Shown: piece after piece, positions 8,722 through 16,427 of the stretch
Numbering within the stretch: position 1 is the stretch's first letter
Layout of the letters: each line of letters opens with the position of its first letter
Source of the DNA: Sphingomonas sp. KRR8
Lineage (GTDB): Bacteria > Pseudomonadota > Alphaproteobacteria > Sphingomonadales > Sphingomonadaceae
Direction: 5' to 3'
Length of the DNA: 64,000 nt
Assembly: GCF_023559245.1 (NCBI RefSeq)
Contig: NZ_CP097462.1
Coordinates: 2,228,001-2,292,000 of the forward strand
Translations under genes and position numbers: made by a program
The notes under the pieces: model-generated
Told to the model about the DNA's origin: nothing
Seen by the model: the letters and a program-made list of their open reading frames with translations, nothing else
Databases searched by the model: none

Positions 8722-10004
8722 AACTCGTCGCCCGTTCCTCACCGGCGCTGGCCGGCCGGTTCGCCGTGCCGGGCGACAAGTCACTGTCGCACCGCGCACT
8801 GATCTTCGGCGCACTTGCCGAGGGCGAGACGGTGGTCAGCGGTCTGCTGGAAAGTGACGACGTGCTCGCCACCGCGGCGGCGCTGCGGGCGTTCGGGGTT
8901 CGTGTGGAGCAGTTCGGGCCCGGACGCTGGCGGGTGATCGGAGGGCGCTGGCGCTCTCCGGATGGACCAATCGACTGTGGCAACAGCGGAACCGGAGCAC
9001 GGTTGCTGATGGGCGCCGCGGCGGGCCAGGGTATTACCGCTACCTTCACCGGCGACGCGTCGCTGAGCCGACGCCCGATGGGCCGCGTCCGGCGCCCGCT
9101 GGAGGCGATGGGCGTGCGGGTCGAGGGCGGCCAAACGCTTCCGCTGACCGTGCATGGGCCGGTGACCATGGGTATCCACCATCGCAATGTACCGGCATCG
9201 GCGCAGGTCAAGTCGGCGGTGCTGCTGGCGGGGCTAGGCACGGACGCGGAGGTCGTGATCGAGGAACCGGTGCCAAGCCGCGATCACAGCGAGATCATGC
9301 TCGCGGCGATGGGCGTGGAGCTGGAGCGCAATGGTGCCTTCACACGGCTTGGCCGGAGGCGCACGCTCACCCCCGCGCTGCTGCAGATTGCGGGCGACCC
9401 GTCGTCCGCCGCCTTCGCACTCGCTGCCGCCGCGATCGTGCCAGGTTCCGAGGTGACCGCGCCCGACATGTTGCTCAACCCGCAGCGAAGCGGCTTTGTG
9501 ATGGCATTACAGCGGATGGGCGCCGACGTGGCGCTGGCCAATGTTCGCGGTCAGGCGGGCGAGACCATCGGCGACGTGCGGGTCCGCCATGGTCCGATCT
9601 TCGGCGCCGAATTCACGCCCGAGGAAATCCCGTCGATGATTGACGAAATTCCGATCCTTGCGGTGGTCGCGGCGTTCGCGCGGGGCGAGACCCGGATCGA
9701 AGGCCTGGACGAACTTCGCCACAAGGAAAGCGACCGGCTCGCGCTGATGGAGCAGGGACTTCGCGCCTGTGGCGTCGCAGCCGGCTCGGATGGGGACACG
9801 CTGGTCATCCAGGGCGGTTCCGTGGTCGGCGGCGCCGACATTCGCACGCACGGCGACCACCGTATCGCCATGGCGCATCTGGTGCTCGGCCTTGCGTCCC
9901 AGCAACGGGTCACCGTCGACGAGGCCGAGATGATCGCGACCAGCTTTCCCACCTACGTCGGCGCCATGCGCGCGCTCGGCGCCGACATCGCGCAAACCGC
10001 ATGA
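8718..10004 (+). CDS. aroA: 3-phosphoshikimate 1-carboxyvinyltransferase (EPSP synthase), class II
   Basis: Adds enolpyruvyl to shikimate 3-phosphate. [11 protein letters not shown] (Lys21), [28 protein letters not shown] and a C-terminal [10 protein letters not shown] all match; the pattern is that of the CP4-like class. The residue aligning with Ala100 of CP4 is Gly91 (GNSGTGAR), as in glyphosate-sensitive enzymes. No ATG, GTG or TTG lies in frame between the far-upstream ATG at 8598 and the middle of the conserved N-terminus. The CTG at 8718 overlaps the previous stop (CTGA) and has GGAGGG at 8705-8710, 7 nt upstream, so I take it as the start (428 residues). Confidence 0.9.
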   Translation: MKLVARSSPALAGRFAVPGDKSLSHRALIFGALAEGETVVSGLLESDDVLATAAALRAFGVRVEQFGPGRWRVIGGRWRSPDGPIDCGNSGTGARLLMGAAAGQGITATFTGDASLSRRPMGRVRRPLEAMGVRVEGGQTLPLTVHGPVTMGIHHRNVPASAQVKSAVLLAGLGTDAEVVIEEPVPSRDHSEIMLAAMGVELERNGAFTRLGRRRTLTPALLQIAGDPSSAAFALAAAAIVPGSEVTAPDMLLNPQRSGFVMALQRMGADVALANVRGQAGETIGDVRVRHGPIFGAEFTPEEIPSMIDEIPILAVVAAFARGETRIEGLDELRHKESDRLALMEQGLRACGVAAGSDGDTLVIQGGSVVGGADIRTHGDHRIAMAHLVLGLASQQRVTVDEAEMIATSFPTYVGAMRALGADIAQTA

Positions 10005-10987
10005 GCTGGAACAGCTTCGGCCGGCTGCTGCGCCTGACCAGCTGGGGCGAAAGCCACGGACCGGCCATTGGCGGCGTGCTCGACGGCTGCCCACCGGGCA
10101 TCGCGCTAGACGAGGCACAGCTGCAGGGTTTCCTCGACCTGCGGCGGCCTGGCACCGGCAAGAACGTGTCCCCGCGCCAGGAGCCGGACCAGGTCCGCCT
10201 GCTGTCCGGTGTCTACGAAGGCCGCACAACCGGCACACCGATTGCCTTCATCATCGACAATGTCGACGCGCGGTCGAAGGACTATACCGGCCTGCCTTTC
10301 CGCCCCGGCCACGCCGACTTCGCCTACCAGCAGAAATATGGCATTCGCGACCCGCGCGGCGGCGGCCGGTCCAGCGCGCGCGAGACCGCCATCCGGGTCG
10401 CTGGCGGCGCTATCGCCCGGCTGATCATCCCCGAAGTCGCCATCGCCGCGCGCGTGGTGGAGATTGGCGGCGAGGCCGACGAGACCCGCTGGGACATGCT
10501 GCTCGACGAAGCGCGCGCGGCGGGCGACAGCCTCGGCGCTGTCGTCGAATGTACCGCGACCGGCGTGTCCGCCGGCTGGGGTGCGCCGATTTACGCCAAG
10601 CTCGACGCCGACCTCGCCGCCGCCATCATGGGCATCAACGCGGTGAAGGCCGTCGAGATTGGCGACGGCTTCGCGACCGCGCGTCTGAAGGGCAGCGAGA
10701 ACGCCGACGGAATCCGCTCCGGCGGCCGGTTCGACAGCAATCATGCCGGCGGGATCACCGGCGGCATCTCAACCGGTCAGGACGTGGTGCTTCGAGTCGC
10801 ATTCAAGCCGACGTCGTCGATCCGCGTCGGCGTTCCGAGCATCGATGCGGAGGGCAATGAAGTAGAAGCGGTCACGCGGGGACGGCACGACCCGTGCGTC
10901 GGCATTCGCGGAGCACCTGTGGTCGAGGCAATGATGGCGCTGGTGCTGGCGGATCACAAATTGCTGCACCGCGGGCAATGCGGCTGA
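10001..10987 (+). CDS. aroC: Chorismate synthase
   Basis: Converts EPSP to chorismate with reduced FMN, the last common step to Trp, Phe and Tyr. The first signature [18 protein letters not shown] starts near residue 16; [15 protein letters not shown] and [18 protein letters not shown] are the second and third family signatures. At 328 residues it is about 30 shorter than usual, the missing part being at the C-terminus. The ATG overlaps the aroA stop by 4 nt. It is the last gene of the plus-strand block and ends head-to-tail against paaD. Confidence 0.96.
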   Translation: MSWNSFGRLLRLTSWGESHGPAIGGVLDGCPPGIALDEAQLQGFLDLRRPGTGKNVSPRQEPDQVRLLSGVYEGRTTGTPIAFIIDNVDARSKDYTGLPFRPGHADFAYQQKYGIRDPRGGGRSSARETAIRVAGGAIARLIIPEVAIAARVVEIGGEADETRWDMLLDEARAAGDSLGAVVECTATGVSAGWGAPIYAKLDADLAAAIMGINAVKAVEIGDGFATARLKGSENADGIRSGGRFDSNHAGGITGGISTGQDVVLRVAFKPTSSIRVGVPSIDAEGNEVEAVTRGRHDPCVGIRGAPVVEAMMALVLADHKLLHRGQCG

Positions 10988-11419
10988 TCAGTGGCATTTA
11001 AAGCGGTCGAACGGCTCGAGGCACGCGCGGCAGCGATACTGGCTCTTGCAGGGGGTCGAGCCGAAGCGACTGACTTCCTCCACGTCGGCTGACCCGCACT
11101 GCGGGCAGGCGACCGCGCCGGACGGTTCGGGCGGAGCGATGCCGTAGCGGCGCAGCGCCTCGCGGCCTTCTGGAGTGATCCACTCGGTCGTCCACGGCGG
11201 GGCGATGGCAGTCTCGATCCGCACCGAACGGTAGCCGGCCGCGTCGAGCGCCTCGCGGATGCTCTGCTCGATCACCTGGGTCGCGGGGCAGCCCGAATAA
11301 GTGGGGGTGATCACCACCCGCTCGGGGCTGACGTCGCGGACGATGCCGAGGTCGACCACCGAGATCACCGGGATCTCGGGGTCTGGGACTTCCTTCAAGA
11401 CGTCCCAGATTGGCTGCAT
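10988..11419 (-). CDS. paaD: PaaD-like protein (phenylacetyl-CoA epoxidase accessory, DUF59 + zinc ribbon)
   Basis: A 143-residue protein. The N-terminal half is a DUF59/MIP18 domain (VPDPEIPVISVVDLGIVRDV, then TPTYSGCPAT). The C-terminal half is a four-cysteine zinc ribbon (CPQCGS ... CKSQYRCRAC), the arrangement that separates PaaD from the SUF-type DUF59 proteins. PaaD is thought to deliver Fe-S or metal to the PaaABCE epoxidase, none of which is in this window. The start is taken at the ATG sharing one base with the upstream thiolase stop. It is the last gene of the hppD operon. Confidence 0.85.
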   Translation of the reverse strand: MQPIWDVLKEVPDPEIPVISVVDLGIVRDVSPERVVITPTYSGCPATQVIEQSIREALDAAGYRSVRIETAIAPPWTTEWITPEGREALRRYGIAPPEPSGAVACPQCGSADVEEVSRFGSTPCKSQYRCRACLEPFDRFKCH

Positions 11420-12621
11420 CAGACCCGCTCGATCACCATGGCGATGCCTTGGCCGACGCCGATGCACATGGTGCACAGCGCATAGCGGCCGCCGGTTCGC
11501 ATCAGCTCCTCGGTGGCAGTCAGCGCCAGCCGCGCCCCGCTCATGCCAAGCGGGTGACCAAGCGCGATCGCTCCGCCATTCGGATTCACGCGCGGGTCGT
11601 CGTCGGCGATCTTCAACTGCTGCAGCACCGCCAGCCCCTGTGCCGCGAACGCCTCGTTCAGCTCGATCACGTCCATCTGGTCGAGCGTCAGCCCGAGCCG
11701 CGCCAGCAGCTTCTCGCTCGCCGGGGCCGGGCCGATGCCCATGATCCGCGGCGGCACGCCCGCCACGGCCGTGCCGAGGACGCGCGCGCGCGGAGTGAGG
11801 CCGTGCCGCTTGGCCATCTCCTCCGAAGCGACGATTAGCGCCGCCGCGCCGTCATTCACGCCCGAGGCATTGCCGGCGGTCACGGTGCCGTCCTTGCGCA
11901 CGATGGGTTTCAAGGCCGCGAGCTTGTCGAGACCCGTCAGGCGCGGGTGCTCGTCCTTCTCGACCCGCGTCACCTCGCCCTTGCGGCCCAGAATCTCCAC
12001 CGCAACGATCTCGGCGGCAAGGCGACCATTTGCCTGCGCGGCGGCGGCTTTCTCCTGGCTGCGCTGGGCGAAGGCGTCCTGGTCTTCGCGGCCGATGCCG
12101 AAATCGTCGGCGACATTCTCCGCCGTGCTCGGCATCGTGTCGTCGCCGTAGGCATCGCGCAGCTTGGGATTGACGAAGCGCCAGCCGATGGTGGTGTCGT
12201 AGATCTCGGCGTTGCGGTCGAACGCCGACTGGGCCTTGGGCAGGACGAACGGGGCGCGGCTCATGCTTTCGCTGCCGCCAGCGATGATGAAATCCTTGTC
12301 GCCGCCGCGGATGGCCCGCGCAGCCATTGCCACCGCATCGAGCCCCGAGCCGCACAGCCGGTTCAGGGTGACGCCGCCGCTTTGGTGCGGCAGCCCGGCC
12401 AGGAGTCCCGCCATCCTTGCGAGGTTGCGATTGTCCTCGCCCGCCTGATTAGCACAGCCCAGGATGATGTCGTCGAGCTGCTCCCAATCCACGTCGGCAT
12501 TGCGCTCGATCAGCGCCCGGATCGGGATAGCGGCGAGGTCGTCGGCGCGGACGCTCGACAGCGCCCCGGCGTAGCGGCCGATGGGAGTGCGAACGGCGTC
12601 GCAGATAAAGGCGTCGGTCAT
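11419..12621 (-). CDS. Acetyl-CoA acyltransferase, 3-oxoadipyl-CoA thiolase type
   Basis: A 400-residue thiolase that probably cleaves 3-oxoadipyl-CoA to succinyl-CoA and acetyl-CoA (PcaF/PaaJ family). It has the acyl-accepting Cys in LNRLCGSGLDAVA (about residue 90), NGGAIALGHPLG with the catalytic His, and CTMCIGVGQG with the second Cys. The start overlaps the hppD stop by 4 nt, and paaD follows with a 1-nt overlap, so all three are one operon. The operon fits aromatic ring catabolism, but other thiolase substrates are possible. Confidence 0.88.
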   Translation of the reverse strand: MTDAFICDAVRTPIGRYAGALSSVRADDLAAIPIRALIERNADVDWEQLDDIILGCANQAGEDNRNLARMAGLLAGLPHQSGGVTLNRLCGSGLDAVAMAARAIRGGDKDFIIAGGSESMSRAPFVLPKAQSAFDRNAEIYDTTIGWRFVNPKLRDAYGDDTMPSTAENVADDFGIGREDQDAFAQRSQEKAAAAQANGRLAAEIVAVEILGRKGEVTRVEKDEHPRLTGLDKLAALKPIVRKDGTVTAGNASGVNDGAAALIVASEEMAKRHGLTPRARVLGTAVAGVPPRIMGIGPAPASEKLLARLGLTLDQMDVIELNEAFAAQGLAVLQQLKIADDDPRVNPNGGAIALGHPLGMSGARLALTATEELMRTGGRYALCTMCIGVGQGIAMVIERV

Positions 12622-13703
12622 TCCGCCGAGATCACCCCGCGCCGGATCTGGTCCAGTTCGATGCTCTCGAACAGCGCCTTGAAATTGCCCTCGCCGAAGC
12701 CTTCGTTCCCCTTACGCTGGATGATCTCGTAGAAGATCGGCCCAATCACGTTCTGGGTGAAGATCTGCAGCAGCAGGCCCTGGCCTTCGGTCGGAGCGCC
12801 ATCGACAAGGATCTTGCGCTTCTTGAGCTCGGCGAGCGGCTCGCCATGATCCTTCACCCGCTCATCCAGCAAATCGTAATAGGTGTCGATCGTGTCCTGG
12901 AAGGGAATGCCGCGCTCGCTCAGGATATCGACGCTGGCATAGATGTCGTCGGAACCGAGCGCGATGTGCTGGATGCCTTCGCCCTTATATTCGCGCAGGA
13001 ACTCTTCGATCTGGCTCTTGTCGTCCTGGCTCTCGTTCAAGGGGATCCGGATCTTGCCGCAGGGCGACGTCATCGCCTTGGAGAAGAGCCCGGTGACCTT
13101 GCCCTCGATGTCAAAGTAGCGAATCTCGCGAAAGTTGAAGAGCCGCTCATAGAACTCGGCCCAATGCGCCATCCGCCCGCGGTGGACGTTGTGGGTCAGG
13201 TGATCGAGGTAGACGAGGTGGGCGTTGGCTTCCCGTTCCTTTGCCTGCCACCCGTCCTCGAAGGTAAAGCTGTCTTCGTAGAAGCTGCCAGCCGGGCCGT
13301 AGCGGTCGACAAGGTAAAGGCGCGATCCGCCGATGCCCTCGATGGCCGGAGCGCCGAGTCCGCCTTCGCTGGCGTCGGTCGCGCCGAGCTCCAGCGCGCG
13401 GGCGTGGGCGGCGGCGGCGTCCTTGACCCGGAAGGCCATGGATGCGGCGGACGGTCCGTGGTCCCGCGCGAAGTCGGCGGCATGGCCTTGCGGATGGGCG
13501 TTGATCAGGAAGTTGATGTCGCCCTGACGGTGCAGCGTGATGTCATGCGCCTTGTGCCGCGCGACCAGCGGAAAGCCGAGCTTGTCGAACAGCGAGCGCA
13601 GCAGTTGCGCGTCGGGGGCGGCGAACTCGACGAATTCGAACCCGTCGGTGCCCATCGGATTTTCGAAACCGAGCGGCGAAAGCTCGGCGGTGGCGGTGGC
13701 CAT
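12618..13703 (-). CDS. hppD: 4-hydroxyphenylpyruvate dioxygenase
   Basis: Iron(II) enzyme converting 4-hydroxyphenylpyruvate, the transamination product of tyrosine, to homogentisate. The C-terminal vicinal-oxygen-chelate half holds the ligands: LDHLTHNV (His), GIQHIALGSDDIY (His), and the Glu near the end in GPIFYEIIQRKG. The open frame continues upstream, but MATATAELSPLGFENPMG at 13703 is the homologous start, with AGAGGAG 7 nt before it. Length 361. First gene of the hppD-thiolase-paaD operon and divergent from phhB. Confidence 0.95.
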   Translation of the reverse strand: MATATAELSPLGFENPMGTDGFEFVEFAAPDAQLLRSLFDKLGFPLVARHKAHDITLHRQGDINFLINAHPQGHAADFARDHGPSAASMAFRVKDAAAAHARALELGATDASEGGLGAPAIEGIGGSRLYLVDRYGPAGSFYEDSFTFEDGWQAKEREANAHLVYLDHLTHNVHRGRMAHWAEFYERLFNFREIRYFDIEGKVTGLFSKAMTSPCGKIRIPLNESQDDKSQIEEFLREYKGEGIQHIALGSDDIYASVDILSERGIPFQDTIDTYYDLLDERVKDHGEPLAELKKRKILVDGAPTEGQGLLLQIFTQNVIGPIFYEIIQRKGNEGFGEGNFKALFESIELDQIRRGVISAE

Positions 13704-13790
13704 GGAATTACTCCTCTGCTTGAACGTCCCCCTGCTCCGCTTGACGCGGCGTTTCAAGCAGGCGCAGTCGAGCGGGAGAAGGAGTGAGCC

Positions 13791-14036
13791 ATGACCGCTG
13801 ACCATTGGACGGAGCAGGACGGCGCGCTGACCCGAAGCTTCCGGTTCAAGGACTTCAGCAGCGCCTTCGCATTCCTCATGCGCGTGGCGCTCCATGCCGA
13901 GAAGGTCGACCACCATCCTGAATTCACCAGTGCCTGGAACCGGGTCGACTTTCGCCTGACCAGCCATGACGCGGGAGGCGTGACGGCCCGCGACCACGCA
14001 CTGGCGCGCGCGATCGACGAACTGGCCGCTCAGTAA
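13791..14036 (+). CDS. phhB: Pterin-4a-carbinolamine dehydratase
   Basis: Regenerates the tetrahydropterin cofactor of phenylalanine hydroxylase. The family motif is present as [20 protein letters not shown], followed by a late THD-like segment ([16 protein letters not shown]). It is short (81 residues against 95-115) because the N-terminus is trimmed. A GGAG lies 7-10 nt before the ATG. phhA, which needs it, is 0.9 kb downstream on the same strand but has its own leader. The last 7 nt overlap the 3' end of a small gene on the other strand. Confidence 0.9.
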   Translation: MTADHWTEQDGALTRSFRFKDFSSAFAFLMRVALHAEKVDHHPEFTSAWNRVDFRLTSHDAGGVTARDHALARAIDELAAQ

Positions 14037-14182
14037 GAGCGCAGGCCCTCGTTCCTGTTCTTGTTGTTGGCGATCACCGCTCCAACGATTCCGCCGATGA
14101 TCGGTCCAACGATCGGCAGCGGAATCGCCATCACCGCGCCAATGGCAGCATATTTGACGATGCGTTTGCTCTCAGGTGTCAT
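14030..14182 (-). CDS. Small glycine-rich membrane protein
   Basis: A 50-residue ORF. A basic N-terminus ([11 protein letters not shown]) is followed by a long hydrophobic stretch with glycine-zipper spacing ([19 protein letters not shown]) and a polar tail ([12 protein letters not shown]). An AGGAAG ribosome-binding site lies 8 nt before the ATG. Such short GxxxG proteins are common in sphingomonads but have no assigned role. Its last codons overlap the end of phhB on the opposite strand. The hydrophobic pattern and ribosome site make it more likely real than not. Confidence 0.65.
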   Translation of the reverse strand: MTPESKRIVKYAAIGAVMAIPLPIVGPIIGGIVGAVIANNKNRNEGLRSY

Positions 14183-14299
14183 TGTTCACTTCCTTTCGAT
14201 CAGTCCGTCGACGCAGCGTCGCGCTCACCCGAACCGGCTGGCGGGCCGGCCTGCGCTCTGGCAAGTCGCGCGGGGGTTCACTTATCCGGGAGATCTGGG

Positions 14300-14734
14300 G
14301 TGGCGATCTGGCAGCGCAAGGACATCGACCTCGACGCCATCACAAAGCTGGGTGAAGCCAGCATGCCCGGGCATCTCGGAATCGAGTTCACCGCCATTGG
14401 CGACAATTGGGTCGAAGCGCGCATGCCAGTCGACCGCCGGACGCATCAGCCATTCGGGCGGTTGCATGGCGGCGCCTCTGTCGCTCTCGCCGAAACGGTT
14501 GCTTCCATGGCAGGCTCTTTGGCGGTGGATCCTGCCGAGCGCACCGTCGTCGGACTCGAAATCAACGCCAACCACATCCGTGCAGCCCGCGACGGATACG
14601 TCACCTGCCGCGCCACCAACGAGGCGCTCGGCCGAACTACGCAGGTGTGGACGATGCGAATCACCGATGAGGCTGGCAAGCTCATCTGCCTGTCGCGGAT
14701 CACGCTGGCGGTGATTGCCACTCAGCAAGTCTGA
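14300..14734 (+). CDS. Hotdog-fold thioesterase, MenI/YdiI-like
   Basis: A 144-residue acyl-CoA thioesterase of the PaaI/hotdog family. FGRLHGGASVALAE with the catalytic Glu and VVGLEINANHIR are nearly the E. coli YdiI (1,4-dihydroxy-2-naphthoyl-CoA hydrolase) sequence. YdiI acts on several aryl-CoA esters, so an aromatic-CoA substrate would fit the neighbourhood, but this is inference. The start is the GTG at 14300 with GGGAG 7 nt upstream; no ATG fits the conserved N-terminus (AIWQRKDIDL). Confidence 0.88.
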   Translation: MAIWQRKDIDLDAITKLGEASMPGHLGIEFTAIGDNWVEARMPVDRRTHQPFGRLHGGASVALAETVASMAGSLAVDPAERTVVGLEINANHIRAARDGYVTCRATNEALGRTTQVWTMRITDEAGKLICLSRITLAVIATQQV

Positions 14735-14746
14735 ACGGGCCGGCCA

Positions 14747-14775
14747 TTGCACGTTCACTCACATCATGGCAGATT
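14747..14775 (+). promoter_or_regulatory. Possible promoter of the phhA leader
   Basis: TTGCAC at 14747-14752 and CAGATT at 14770-14775, 17 nt apart, are a weak promoter candidate. It would start transcription within a few bases of the leader-peptide ATG at 14783. Together with the lack of a visible Shine-Dalgarno there, this suggests a leaderless mRNA. Very tentative. Confidence 0.25.
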
Positions 14776-14782
14776 CGCTCCC

Positions 14783-14845
14783 ATGAACCGCACGATCGCC
14801 ATCGCTGCTGCTTATTATTATCCGCCTGCGGTGGAGATCGGCTGA
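14783..14845 (+). CDS. Tyrosine-codon leader peptide of phhA
   Basis: A 20-codon ORF: ATG, then codons giving NRTIAIAAA, then three consecutive Tyr codons (TAT at 14813, 14816, 14819), then PPAVEIG and a TGA stop. It lies 85 nt before phhA, and an intrinsic terminator sits between them. Short ORF, run of codons for the pathway's amino acid, and terminator before a biosynthetic gene make the layout of ribosome-mediated attenuation. The sensed amino acid is tyrosine, the product of phenylalanine hydroxylase. No clear ribosome-binding site is seen; leaderless translation is possible. I know of no described Tyr-codon attenuator for phhA. Confidence 0.75.
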   Translation: MNRTIAIAAAYYYPPAVEIG

Positions 14846-14874
14846 CGCGCGCTCGTCAGGTTCGACCCACCGCA
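14827..14874 (+). promoter_or_regulatory. Alternative RNA pairings in the phhA leader
   Basis: Bases 14827-14834 (TGCGGTGG), inside the leader codons just after the Tyr run, are perfectly complementary to 14867-14874 (CCACCGCA), which abuts the terminator stem. Inside this loop CTGACG (14842-14847) pairs with CGTCAG (14854-14859), and its first arm covers the leader stop codon. A ribosome on the leader would disrupt both. By eye I could not define a strong pairing that invades the terminator arm itself, so the exact switch is unresolved. Confidence 0.5.
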
Positions 14875-14906
14875 CCCCGCCAGGTTCAGGTCCGGCGGGG
14901 TTTTTT
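14874..14906 (+). terminator. phhA attenuator terminator
   Basis: ACCCCGCC (14874-14881) pairs perfectly with GGCGGGGT (14894-14901) around a 12-nt loop, and six T residues follow (14901-14906). The hairpin ends 23 nt before the phhA ATG, 29 nt after the leader-peptide stop. The distance from the thioesterase stop (140 nt) and the intervening ORF argue that it regulates phhA and does not terminate the upstream gene. Confidence 0.85.
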
Positions 14907-14929
14907 ATTGCCCTCGACAAGGACCCGCC

Positions 14930-15688
14930 ATGTTCCAGACCTTCGACCCACTACCGACCGCCTCTGGCTGGCAGGCCCATGTCATCGACCAGGGCTGGGC
15001 AAGCTTTACGCCCGGCGACCATGCGGTTTGGGACACGCTTTACCACCGGCAGGCGGCGCTGCTGCGTGGCCGAGTCGTGTCGGCCTTCCTTGATGGCCTG
15101 GACCTGCTCGACCTTGGCGCGGGCGGTGTTCCGGAGCTCGGGCAGCTGAACGCCCGGCTGGAACAGTTGACTGGCTGGCGCTGCGTCGCGGTTCCGGGGC
15201 TGGTCCCTGACGAGGCATTCTTCGCCATGCTCGCGGAGCGGGTGTTCCCCGTCGGTGACTTCATCCGGCGTCGTGACCAGCTCGATTACCTGGAAGAGCC
15301 GGACTGCTTCCACGACATCTTCGGCCATGTGCCGATGCTCGCGCATGCCGGCATGGCGGACGCCATGCAGAAGGTTGGCCAGCTCGGCATGGAAGCGATC
15401 GCGGCCGGGCAGGGCGACTGGGTTGCCCGGCTCTACTGGCACACGGTCGAGTTCGGCCTGCTGCGGGAAGGTGAAGATGTGCGAATTCTAGGTGCCGGCC
15501 TAGCGTCCAGCTTTGGCGAGGCGCGAGTCAGCCTCGAAGGTCCCGCGATCGAGCGGCGCCGGTTCAGCGTCGCCGAGGCAACCGCCGCGCCCTATCGACA
15601 CGACGCGATGCAACCGCATTACTTCGTTGCTGATTCCCTTGAAGCGGTGGTCGCCGCCATCACCGAGGCGCGAGTTCCCGTTCGCTGA
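14930..15688 (+). CDS. phhA: Phenylalanine 4-hydroxylase
   Basis: Hydroxylates phenylalanine to tyrosine using iron and tetrahydropterin. The facial triad is His128 and His133 (DCFHDIFGHVPML) and Glu174 (YWHTVEFGLL); VPGLVPDEAFF and the pterin-side segment are also present. At 252 residues it is the compact bacterial single-domain form without an ACT regulatory domain. It is preceded by a Tyr-codon leader and terminator, suggesting use as a tyrosine-making enzyme. Its last 29 nt overlap the 3' end of the convergent hydrolase gene. Confidence 0.96.
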   Translation: MFQTFDPLPTASGWQAHVIDQGWASFTPGDHAVWDTLYHRQAALLRGRVVSAFLDGLDLLDLGAGGVPELGQLNARLEQLTGWRCVAVPGLVPDEAFFAMLAERVFPVGDFIRRRDQLDYLEEPDCFHDIFGHVPMLAHAGMADAMQKVGQLGMEAIAAGQGDWVARLYWHTVEFGLLREGEDVRILGAGLASSFGEARVSLEGPAIERRRFSVAEATAAPYRHDAMQPHYFVADSLEAVVAAITEARVPVR

Positions 15689-16427
15689 GGAAACGCATGG
15701 TCTCCTTCACCACAGCGCGCGTGCCGGTGCTGGTCACGGCAAAGCCCATGTGGGTGCAATCGAGCTCCACCGCCTCATCGCTTTCCTCGGGCAGGCCGTA
15801 GGCGGCCCGGGGAGCGACGATGCCGTCGCGGCGCGACCACAGGGCGAGGGTCGGGACGGGCGGCTTGGAGTGATCACGCATCACGGGCGGCTCTTCAACC
15901 TTGTGGCCAGCCACCCACTCGTACATCCGCCAAACGTTGTTCCAGTGCGGGTCGCCGCTGAAAGGCGAGCCCAGCGTCACCACCGCCAGCGCGTCGTCCG
16001 GCACTTCGCGCGCCAACTCGCGCGCAAAGACGCCACCCAGGCTCCAGCCGACCAGCAGTACCTTGTCGCCGTCGCTAAACGCCTCGAAGCGCTCTCGCAG
16101 CAGGGCGATGGTGTCGGCTTTGGCCCCCGTGTTCAGGCCCGCGTCCCAGCCCTCGACGCGCCAGCCGGCGTCCGCAAAAGCTTGGCGCAGCTCGGCGGTG
16201 GAGCGGTCGCTGGCAAGGAAGCCGGGGATGACCATGCACTTGGGCCCGTCCTGAGGCCCCAGCGGGCGTACGGGCGCAAGGCCTTTCCAGGCGCGGGGTA
16301 GAAAGGCGGCGACTTCGGCGATGCGCGCGGTGGCCGGGGGCGGACGAGTGTCGAGTTCCATGTTGCGGTGCAACGTACCAGCGGCCGGATTGGGGCCACC
16401 TCGGCGGAAGAACTCAGAGATACTCAC
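15660..16427 (-). CDS. Alpha/beta hydrolase
   Basis: A hydrolase-fold protein of 255 residues (233 if it starts at the ATG at 16361). The nucleophile elbow is GWSLGG, preceded by a strand (DKVLLV); the acid is probably in LWSRRDGIVAPR and the His in LDCTHMGFA. MVIPGFLASD gives the oxyanion-loop region. The substrate is unknown; the family includes lipases and small-ester hydrolases. Its start lies 14 nt inside the serS 3' end, so it follows serS in one transcript. Its 3' end overlaps phhA. Confidence 0.8.
   Translation of the reverse strand: MSISEFFRRGGPNPAAGTLHRNMELDTRPPPATARIAEVAAFLPRAWKGLAPVRPLGPQDGPKCMVIPGFLASDRSTAELRQAFADAGWRVEGWDAGLNTGAKADTIALLRERFEAFSDGDKVLLVGWSLGGVFARELAREVPDDALAVVTLGSPFSGDPHWNNVWRMYEWVAGHKVEEPPVMRDHSKPPVPTLALWSRRDGIVAPRAAYGLPEESDEAVELDCTHMGFAVTSTGTRAVVKETMRFLSERELAPR

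Noticed and set aside
14853..14900. tRNA-like GGTTCGA and CCGCCA sequences before phhA
   Set aside because: No acceptor stem, D-arm or anticodon arm can be drawn; the bases are explained by the terminator and leader pairings.
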